A stretch of 64,000 nucleotides of DNA from Engraulis encrasicolus (taxonomy: Eukaryota > Chordata > Actinopteri > Clupeiformes > Engraulidae): the NCBI RefSeq assembly GCF_034702125.1, contig NC_085878.1:15277240-15341239 (forward strand). Direction: 5' to 3'. The first letter of the stretch is position 1. Each line of letters opens with the position of its first letter. The translations under genes were made by a program, and so were the position numbers. Below are positions 22,600 through 64,000 of this stretch, piece after piece. The notes beneath the pieces are model-generated. The model did no database searches. It was given only the letters and a program-made list of their open reading frames with translations, and was not told the origin of the DNA.

Positions 22600-25500
22600 A
22601 TATATATGCCTAACTGTATAGCACATATACTGAATATGAATATAAAAACATCAAGTAACTCCAATAAACTTGTATGAATTGTCTGATATACAGCAAACTC
22701 CTGACAGTGTAGACGCCTAACAATAGAGACTATGCCAGGATTAAACTGGATGGTCTGTGTCTGCCTTTGTGTTTACTAGGGCTGTAAAGACAGTCGATCA
22801 CTGAGCCAGCTATGATTCTTCCACGTGACTACTGCATGCTCCATTCCAGTTTACTCAAGGTTTTCTTCTCCTCATGGCAACTGGCCTGAATGAACTCTAG
22901 TCTGAACCAACCACCAGCCTGTCAGCCTCTCAAATGCATACTGTACAGTTATGGTACACACACATGTTGCTTTCAGGGTCTAGCATGACTCAGTCTGGCC
23001 TCACTGCATCAGCCCCTCATATATGACATAACTGATCTATTCATAGCATGAGTCTTGCTAACTCTACCCTCAACAACGTACAGGAGAACAATTGACGGGT
23101 ATATATTCAAGAGTTCAAGGAAGAGCCTTGGTGAAAGGCCATGGAACCATGTTCCATTTCAAACTTTAAACTTTATTACAGGCAATAATTCTTTATCTGT
23201 AACAAATATTCTGGTTCGAAAAAGATAACCATGGCCACCAAACTCTTCAATTGAACCACCAGACCCTAACGAAGGATCCATCTCAAAATATCAAATAGAT
23301 ATTACGACAGCGCCTCTCTCTCTCGCTTCTGTATAACAACTGGATGAGCGAATGTGCGTTCCTTCCAGGAGTCATATGACGCCGTGACGTCACAAAACTG
23401 CGTTCAGTAAGAAATGAATCTGCGAGATAACAACACAGGACATGGAAACGTGTGAATTTGTTTCTTGTGGCTCGTCTTTGGTGGACAAAAATGAAATGGA
23501 TTACTATGAAGTATCACTTTGGCGAACCATTTTGCGGACGTAGTTGGAAGGCGGAAGCTGAGAGAGGTAGGTGCGCCACTTTTGAAAACTCCTGTTGTAT
23601 CGTACCTGTGCTACCTAATGGAACTGTGAACCACTAGATCGACTTGTATGGATACACACACCACGGCCAAAGCGTTCAAAAGGGTTTTAATGCACACTAG
23701 GAGCTTTAAAACAGGTCAAATACGTGCCCGACGGGCCAGGGTTTAACCGAAAACAGCGCAATTGAACAACTTTGCGCAGCACGCATGAAAATTTCTCGCG
23801 GTTTCCCCTTTCATCCTTTTCCCTGGGTCCACCCAAGGGATATGAATCCAAACTGGCCGGAATTATCCTTTAAGGCCCACTTTAAATCCATGTATGTGTA
23901 AAAAGCTGCAATTTTTACACAAATTTGTAGCGATGACCCAAGGCTCAAAAACTGACGACTTGAATTGACTGCTACAACCGTCAATGGCAGTGAATGAGTT
24001 AAAATATATACAGTAAATGAATTTTGAAATTTTCTTTTTTCGATTTCCGGCTTTCTGCAAATAAATGCTCTAAATGCATATTTTCTTTCGAAAATTGGGG
24101 GTAATGCAGTCAACAGTTTAGAGATTGAATTAACAATGCTTGTTTCACTCAAACACATACTATCTATCCATAGTAAAATCAGGAAAACTGGTGGTCTCTC
24201 ATTTTTTCTGTGGCTGTATACATAGAAAAGGGAAGCTAATGAAGGTTCTCATACCAGTCTTTCAAGATCATAGACATGTACCTAAAAGAGCTACCCCTCG
24301 GATCAATCAATCCATCAATGATAAGCGCTGGCAAAAGCTGGCATGAAAAGCTGACCCTCGGTCTTAACAAGTATAAGCAATCTCAAGTACATACATGACT
24401 ATTTGCACTGTGTCTAGTTTGTGCTACTGAGAATGGAAATAATGTGAGCAGCCATATCCAACATTCTCATCTCTTACATTAAGCACAACATATCAACCCT
24501 CACTGAATCAAATGGCTTCTGAGGTCTAGGCTTGCAAATCGCATGGACCAGAAAGCTCTGTTGTTTGCATTTTACGTGTAAGATAATAACACGGTATTCC
24601 ACTATTCACTACTGTATTCATACAATGTATGACATCATTCAGATCTGCCATTCTCCAAATGTGTCTGCAGCCTTTCACACCTGCAGAATCAAAAGGCTCA
24701 AAAGTTATCCTGAGGGAACCAGACAGGGGCCCTTTCCATAACACCAACACGGATAAGACGCCGGAGTCGTCGCTGTCACTTCTCATCCAGTCAAACTCAG
24801 CTGCGGCAAAATCACGGACCCCCTTCGGGGTTGCCATGGGCACAGTGGATTATGTCATCATCCCCATCTCGCTGTCCCCAAGTCCCCAACGTCCAGGCGC
24901 CTGCATGCCTAAGGAGAGAGAGCTCGGCCGAGAGAGACCTGGGGAGCCATCGGGCGGCTACCTGGCACCTAGGATGGCAAGGGACAACACAACCATACAT
25001 AACCCCAGCTGCTTATTCCAACCTCAGCAGTGTGGGTGGAACCCCCTGCATTTGGAAACAGTTCTGACCCTGGAACTGTGGGTGTCGGACACTTTCTCAG
25101 CTCAGGTGGTGATGGACGATGAGGGTGTTTTGTCTATGTCTTGGTTGAGAGTGCTTGTATGTTTGTGTACTGGTTGAGAGTGCCCGTGTCTGTAGTGAGG
25201 CGTCAAGAAACATTTTCCGGGAGCACTTTGCCTTGATATTGTGTCAAATATTAGTTCCCAAATGGAACCGTGATTACCACAGCAGGTAGGTGAAAACTGT
25301 GAGAGGAAAATAAAAACAGCGTGCCAAAAATAGTCCATGTCTACATCGTTAAGGACGTCAATACATTTTTCTTGAATGCGTTTTGATTTATGTAATATAA
25401 AAAGCTCATCTCACCCAAATAACGTTCACACACCTCAGCTTGGGTGCAATTTCCTTTCCCCACTGGTCTTGTCAAAATCTACAAGAATAGCTACATATAC

Positions 25501-27048
25501 AGCCCACTCACTGAGGGACATTAAACCAAAGAGACATGGCCTTTGGACAGTCAGGCAAGCTCAAACAACTGTCAGAGCATTTCCTAATAAGGGTCACGTA
25601 TGCTGGACGAGGGTGTGTGTGGCGCTTCTCTTGCCACGGAAAAACCCATCAACATCAGGTTTACTGCGCTTGCTGAGGACAATGACAAGGGTTGCTGGTG
25701 TAGCAGAAGCAATTTGAGTTCATTTATTTATTAATCTACTTATTTATTTATTTATACAAACGAACCATGTCCCCCAGCAATATGACAAGCTGCTACTGTT
25801 GCCAGGAGCCAGGTTGTACCTTGAAGAAAGTACTGCATAAGGTATGAGGCCAGCTCTTATGATTTCAAGGAGACAGCCAGGGTGGCTCGTTTCGTTGAAT
25901 ACGACAGAACGCATAGTTTAATTTTTATTCATTGTCAAAATGGTGGACCTCAAACACACAGCGTTGCTACTAGTGATTTATGCGTGGGTGCTTCTCAAAA
26001 TCTGTACTATGCATACAGAGAGGAAGTGTGATTCTCTTTTTTGTGTGTACATCTTCATGGTAAAGATTACCACAACTGACACTGGACACATCCGACCCTA
26101 CAAAGTGGCAGGGACAGAAATCAAAATAGTTTCACCTTCAGTAGTTCTAGTCCTTTTTAAGTTGACGCACCAAGTAGAATACATCCATAGGCATTAAGAA
26201 CACACATACCGACTTGTTTTTCCAGGGACAGACATCAGAAAAGGGAGGAGAGGCTGAAAAATAGCACTGCAGGGAAAAAACACAAGCCTCATGCAATGAC
26301 CAGTTCCAAATATGATCATTGATTATATTTTGAAGCCATATGCCATGTGAAACTAGCCAAAACCCTTTGAAGAAAGGATGCAATGTAAAAGTATCTCCCT
26401 TATATGAAGCCAATACTTGGTGGTGGCTCTTTCAGTCATGCGTACTCTGCATGCATACATGTCATGCCTACAGTCATGAGTACTCTGTATGAATGAATGC
26501 AATTACAGCCAAAAAAGTGTAAAAATGGCTCAAAATGATCGGCACAATTGTATTTTGAGATCAATGGTTCATTCATCTGGCCAATTCCTTTAGTTTGTCA
26601 ATCAATTTGAAATGCTCTGAAGCACGGGGAGACTGCAGCTTTGAGCATCAACCAAAAGTCCCCTGTGTGTGTTTTCAGACTGTCACAGACTGATTGATGC
26701 TCAGCACGTCAAAAAAGCAGGTCATGCCCTAAGGAAATGTGTTGGCAGCAAAATGTGATGGCAGCAAAAACACATCCATTCACACGTATAAAAATGACAA
26801 AAAGGAGACACAAAATGCCAAGGAGTTTCCTGTACTCAAGTTGAACATAATTGGGTAGCATTCCACACTGAAAGTCCTCCTGGCACACATACTTACTTTT
26901 GTGAGGTACATTTTGAGACATTAATGGCTGTATTTCAAATTATTTTGACTGAGTGAATAATTAATTTAAGTGGCTGTACAAGTTGTGTGTCGGCTACTGT
27001 TCGTTGTGTCAAAGTAAAATTTCTTTAACGTTTTCCCATGAAATGATA
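22600..27048. other. Intergenic, no gene supported
   Basis: Open frames exist, the longest being 24629-25177 (+), but none shows a domain, codon pattern or splice context I recognise. 23300-23640 is CpG-richer, with a TGACGTCA palindrome near 23391. 24620-25000 is non-repetitive and may be regulatory. (TTTA)n runs lie at 25719-25755. Confidence 0.4.
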
Positions 27049-27050
27049 TA

Positions 27051-28498
27051 CAAACCCCAACTCCGATGAAGTTGGGACGTTTGGTAAACAGTGAATAAAA
27101 TCAAAATGCTATCATTTTCAAAACATTCAATCTATTCATTAGATGGAGAATAGTGAAAAGACAACATATTAAGTGTTAAAACCGAGAAAAAATATTGTTT
27201 TGGGGGACATATGTACTCATTTCTAATTTGATAAATCCAACACGTCTCAAAAGAGTTGGGACGGGGATCAGTGAAATTTAGTAAACATCCAAATAAAGAT
27301 AAAACAACAAAGAAGAACATTTCAAAATGAATTGTACTGACGGACAATATAGGTGTCCAGGTATAAGATCATCACAGAGAGGCTGAGTCACTCAGAATTA
27401 AAGATGCAAAGGGAATAATTACCATAGTTATTACATACATTTTTGAATTCCCTGTGATTTACCATGATTGAGTGTATATAATACATATTTTTGTTAATAA
27501 AATCATTGTATAGGTTCATGACATCATGAAATATATATTAGCTGTAGTCTCACTCTAGCACTCCAGGAATTAGAGTTATTGAAAATTGACCATATTAAGA
27601 ATGCTTAATGCATGAAAATGATACAGGGGTGTAACATTCTCCTAAGCACCTGAGCTCACTTGAAATAGACCCAGAAGACATGGGAAACTGTCCTTTGCTT
27701 ACAGAAGTCAGCAGAAGTTGTAGAAGTCCATTCTTTTTGACAATAATAGAGCATTGCACATCCTGTGCTACAGTGAAAATGGACCATCCAACTTGTGTTA
27801 GTGCTAGCTTCAAAAGTCAGCCTCCATGATGGCATGCGGGTGCAGTAGTGCATTGGTTAAGATGTTCTCACTCATCTGTAGAGTTAAATACAGTGTTGAA
27901 TGGTATAAATGGGTTTTAAACAGCATGAAAAGCCACTCATGCATTATATTTTGAAGGGAGATCTTCGATTACTGCCACATAGTAAGGTCAAATTGCATTC
28001 TCTACTATGTTTTAACAGTTTGGCTCCATCATAAGGACCAGCAGGTGATAAAATGGTGGGTTTTTGGTCAAGACCTGTCACACTGTAAGCACTACAGAAA
28101 GGAAAACATTGCTTAACATGACAAGGAATACACCCACCATTTAAGCTGGTGAAATTTTGTCCAAGATAGGAATTAACACTGTTTTTTATATAAAATCATC
28201 TCATCGGTTAATGTATTTAACTGTTAAGTGTTGTCTTTTGTTTTGTTTTTAGTCTTCCTCGACATTTGCTGCCATTTATTGTCCCCGTCCCAACTCTTTT
28301 GAGACATGTTGGATTTATCAAATTAGAAATGAGTACATATGTCCCCCAAAACAATATTTTTTCTCGGTTTTAACACTTAATATGTTGTCTTTTCACTATT
28401 CTCCATCTAATGAATAGATTGAATGTTTTGAAAATGATAGCATTTTGATTTTATTCACTGTTTACCAAACGTCCCAACTTCATCGGAGTTGGGGTTTG
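27051..28498. mobile_element. Non-autonomous DNA transposon with 217-bp terminal inverted repeats and TA TSD
   Basis: Left arm 27051-27267 (starts CAAACCCCAACTCCGATGAA) and right arm 28282-28498 (ends TTCATCGGAGTTGGGGTTTG) are nearly identical reverse complements; the one difference I find is ACACGTCTC versus ACATGTCTC. TA flanks both sides (27049-27050 and 28499-28500). The 1,014-bp interior is AT-rich with only stop-ridden frames, at best a ruined transposase on the minus strand. The near-identity of the arms implies a fairly recent insertion. Confidence 0.9.
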
Positions 28499-28584
28499 TA
28501 CTTACAAATCTGCAGAAATGTGAGGGGTGTACGTACTAACTTCTGTGACTTACTGGATTATTAGTGACTTTGGCTCCATCCATC

Positions 28585-28716
28585 ACAATGTCCAGTGTTC
28601 TAGCCTTGCTAGGACGTAAAATGCTCAGTGATTGGATACACTTTGGTGAATTCTGCAGAGTATCCAATCACTGGGCATTTCACGTCCTAACAAGGCTAGA
28701 ACACCGGGCATTGAGA
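28585..28716. mobile_element. Foldback MITE related to the one at 13564
   Basis: The arms CAGTGTTCTAGCCTTGCTAG and AACAAGGCTAGAACACCGGG pair, and inner arms AGTGATTGGATAC / GTATCCAATCACT pair. The loop TTTGGTGAATTCTGCAGA is close to that of the 13564 element (TTTGGTGAACTCAGCGGA), although the outer arms have diverged strongly. Confidence 0.75.
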
Positions 28717-28797
28717 AAGAGCCTTTGTCTCTATTATGCAGTCACACACTGGTGTATAATATTAGTAGTGTAATACTAGTTTATATTACATTACACT

Positions 28798-29010
28798 GGT
28801 CAGCTGTGGCCTAATGATTAAGGAGATGGGCTATGGATCAGAGGGTTGATCAAATCCCACCTTTCCACTGTCTCACTCCATGGCTGAAGTGCCCTAACCT
28901 ACACTGCTCCAGGGACTGGAACCAATAGCCGGTACCTAAAATAACTAAGTTGTTCTGGCTAAAAGTGTCAAGTGTAATGTAATGTAATGTAATGTAATGT
29001 AATGCACATT
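28798..29010 (+). mobile_element. tRNA-derived SINE, plus orientation
   Basis: Box A-like TGGCCTAATGATTAAGG, box B-like GGGTTGATCAAATCCC, then a body with TGCTCCAGGGACTGGAACC and a 3' tail of (TAATG)n (about 28976-29003). Same family as the copies at 9955 (-), 53888 and 54672. Confidence 0.8.
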
Positions 29011-29990
29011 ACATTTAGTCAACACATTCATCCCGAAATATTTGAGTAGACTCTAGATTCTTCAAGTTCACCTGGTAACCAAGAGAAAAGGTTTTGATCA
29101 ATGGTTGGTTACACAGCAATAATAACAACAATAACACTTCTAAACTGCTTGTTTAGAATATTGGTGAACAGGTACATTTGAATTGTGAGGACTGAAGGAT
29201 GTGTCCTCTTGACCACTGTTTGTACCTGAGTGGAAACTCAACAGGTGCAGAATGTAGCCTATGCATAACAACATCAGCACACAGAAACGTAGCAAAAGGA
29301 GATGGAGCACACGAGGAGAGAATGATCCCATAGCTGTGTACATGGATAATACATCGAGAGATCTCAATGGTCACACTGTGTCGGGAAAGAGATTCATATT
29401 TAATACAAATGTCCATCAATTTTGCAGTTATGTGAAGTTGTGATTTCTGCATGAAGCACCTCATATGAACCTCTTATTTATTGCAGATGTAGTTTCTAAG
29501 AATACTACCTATGTGAGACTTTTTCAATAAGTAATCCGGTTTGATTGAGTCTGTTAGGAAAACGATTTGCACCACGCTTTTCCAAGAAGAGCTGTCAGAG
29601 TCTGCATTTGGAAACAACTCAAAACCTTCTGCTGCAGCTGGGGTCAAAGGCTTCACAGATAGTGATGGAAAATGATGTGTTGACATTTTGGCTTTCTTGG
29701 TTGTTTGTGCATTGTGGAACCCATAACCTTTTTGCACATCAACATCTATCCATGCCAGAAAAAAAGCAGAGGGCTTAGATTTATGTCAGTAAGACTGACA
29801 GGAGTTTGGCTGCTTATCTTTACACAGCTCTGTGTCTCTTTCTTTTCAGCCTGGGAACTGTAGGAGATGGTGTTGAGATTAATCATTTCAAATTAACCAA
29901 ATATTATTTTTATACATGATCTATATCTAATAATATAGTATATCATAATATTCATATATAATCTATTCTTATATACATATTACTATTTTA
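29011..29990. other. Intergenic, no gene seen
   Basis: No repeat or gene recognised; AT-rich toward 29880-29990. Confidence 0.4.
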
Positions 29991-29994
29991 TTAT

Positions 29995-30140
29995 ATTATT
30001 TTTGGCAGGACAGTGGAGGAGAGAGGAAATGAGTGCGGAGAGAGAGACGGGAAAGGATTGGCAAATGACCCGGGCCAGAATTGAACCTGGGTCGCCGGCG
30101 TAGTAACCCAGTGCCCTACCATTAGGCCACGGCAGGGCCA
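29995..30140 (-). mobile_element. tRNA-derived SINE, second family, minus orientation
   Basis: The minus strand starts GGCCCTGCCGTGGCCTAATG-GTAGGGCACTGGG with a good box A, then GACCCAGGTTCAATTCTGG as box B, followed by a CTCTCTC-rich tail. The tRNA-like part resembles the copy at 59700. Confidence 0.8.
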
Positions 30141-31020
30141 CTAACCAACCATATAGTAGAATCGCCTGGAAAATAAATATGACTAAAGTAAGTTTAATCG
30201 CTTGTCTTTTTGATATGAAACCAAGGTGTGATTTTCTGAAGTCACTAATTTGATGAGAAAGAAATGCTAGAAAGCTTTATGTATCCAGGTGTTCCAGGAA
30301 CACACTTTATTTCCCTAAAAACATTGATGGGTGCTTCCCTTCAATAATTTACAGATGTGATGAATACTGTGTGTCTGCATAAGCCACTGCATGCATTACC
30401 TACTTACATTTTAGATTCACATCTCGTAGCTGTCTAATGAGCATCTCTGCATACACAAAAAAGGCATATATAACAGGCTTATGTGATATTAGGCAACATG
30501 TCTGCAGTGCCCACCAAAAGGATTTTTCAAAAACAAAAACAACTTTTGGATGGCGTGATCATTTCATTTCATTCTATTCTATTGTGAATCTCAAATTCAC
30601 TTGATGTGTCCCACAAGAAAAAAAACACACACACACAAAAAATCAATTCTTCTGCCCTGCTGTTGTCTTTCAGACAGAACAATGTGTGTTGATACATTGT
30701 ACTACTGGCAAACCACATTATCATATCAAATATTGTTTTGATCTTAGCTAAGAGAACACAGTGATGACACAGACACAGTTGCTCTGAACAACATTTCAGT
30801 TATCGTTAAATAGTGATTAACCAACAATATATATGTTTTTTTTTACAATATGCACAATTATTAACCATTTCAACAGGATCCCTCTTGAGAGTTATACACT
30901 GTACCATATAGGTATGCCATTTAGTGTGGACAAAGTGAGACAAATTTGCCTCGACACTGAATTCAAGTAAGAACAGGATTTTTGATTAAGCAGCGCCATG
31001 TATGAAATGTATTTCCCCTT
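30141..31020. other. 3' flank of dhodh, no gene seen
   Basis: Lies downstream of the dhodh stop on its transcribed strand. A TTTATT (AATAAA on the minus strand) lies at 30306. No closer canonical poly(A) signal was found, so the 3' UTR end is undetermined. Confidence 0.35.
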
Positions 31021-45152
<14,132 letters not shown>

Positions 45153-45712
45153 GTATCACATTGAAATGCATTTTCACGTTGCACAACCAAAACAGATAGG
45201 AACTTCCGGACCATAGTCTCGCGATAATTTGACGTAAAGCCACCACAAAAAAAACTGCTTTTTTTCAACCACCATGAAAACAAGTCTTGACAATATTGTC
45301 TTTTTAAAAATAAAGGTAAGACCTGGTTCAAACCTGTCCCTTGATGGAGATGATTTAGTCGTATAGCCTACCCTATTTTGTGTGATCAGTGACATCATGC
45401 CATGATTTCATTAGCCTATAATAAAAAAAAAAATGGGGAAAAAAACCTTACAGAAATAAAGCAAATTACTAAAATAAATATGTAGACAATGAATTTAGAA
45501 TCTTCAAGAAGCTCAACTTAGCTTTGGGACAGAACTTGGACACTTTGCATGTTGTTTGTGTTTGCATTGTTATTTCCCTAATCAAGTGTCTCACATTCAC
45601 TGTTTTCACTCACAGATTCACTTGTTTTGCATAGACTGACTTGGGACAGATGGTTCCTCACTTTCTCTCGCCGGTGTGTTCAAGTGTGTTAGTTTTGTGG
45701 TCTCTGACAGAA
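45153..45712. promoter_or_regulatory. Divergent promoter region between dhodh and pkd1l3
   Basis: The two start codons lie 560 bp apart on opposite strands (497 bp if pkd1l3 starts at 45650). No TATA box or CpG island stands out. A GCGATAATTTGACGT stretch is near 45221, and A/T-rich sequence fills 45420-45480. An acceptor-like TCACTCACAG at 45614 could mark a spliced pkd1l3 5' UTR. Shared regulation is inference from spacing. Confidence 0.5.

Positions 45713-64000
<18,288 letters not shown>

Noticed and set aside
24629..25177. 182-codon + strand frame
   Set aside because: No domain, no matching splice context, mixed composition. Kept only as unannotated sequence.
28801..28860. Possible tRNA gene (box A and box B present)
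   Set aside because: No cloverleaf or acceptor-stem pairing and a (TAATG)n tail; it is a SINE head. The same applies to 54672, 59700 and 29995.
45650..45712. Upstream ATG as pkd1l3 start
   Set aside because: Possible, but it places about 21 residues before a better signal peptide and has a poorer -3 base. Kept as an alternative in the gene entry.

Overview
The window looks like nuclear DNA from a ray-finned (teleost-type) fish. Its genes are vertebrate and split by spliceosomal introns. It is packed with long (CA)n/(GA)n microsatellites, tRNA-derived SINEs, 5'-truncated LINEs and many short non-autonomous DNA transposons, several with intact target-site duplications. The species cannot be named from the sequence alone. 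There are no bacterial features.

Three protein-coding genes can be supported. (1) An orphan rhodopsin-like (class A) GPCR on the + strand at 11136-13535, with two coding exons and 434 codons. It sits in a large gene-poor region (1-31020) whose other content is repeats plus a few unexplained single-copy-looking stretches that could be regulatory. (2) dhodh (dihydroorotate dehydrogenase, mitochondrial inner membrane, step four of de novo pyrimidine synthesis) on the - strand at 31021-45152, complete in nine coding exons and 434 codons, with an unusual Ala/Thr/Glu-rich C-terminal tail. (3) The 5' part of pkd1l3 (polycystin-1-like 3) on the + strand from 45713 to the window edge, with 19 coding exons visible: C-type lectin-like domain, GAIN-like region with GPS, first TM, PLAT domain and TM2-TM3. 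The rest of the membrane channel-like part lies beyond base 64000.

dhodh and pkd1l3 are divergent (head-to-head), with about 0.5 kb between their start codons. Human DHODH and PKD1L3 are also neighbours in this orientation on 16q22, which is the main reason for calling the third gene pkd1l3 rather than pkd1l2. There is no functional pathway link between them. The shared feature is the intergenic promoter region.

Layout: 1-11000 repeats and a possible 5' non-coding exon of the GPCR; 11016-13535 GPCR; 13564-31020 intergenic with foldback elements, a hammerhead-ribozyme-like hairpin (22353-22595) and a 1.45-kb transposon with 217-bp terminal inverted repeats (27051-28498); 31021-45152 dhodh, whose introns hold microsatellites and a hAT element nested in a 2-kb inverted-repeat element; 45153-45712 divergent promoter; 45713-64000 pkd1l3, whose introns hold at least four TSD-flanked DNA elements and a 1.43-kb near-complete palindrome.

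I see no convincing new multi-gene system. The most unusual things are the GPCR's altered signature motifs, duplicated exon-intron junctions in all three genes, giant inverted repeats inside transcribed introns, the hammerhead-like motif, and the dhodh C-terminal extension.
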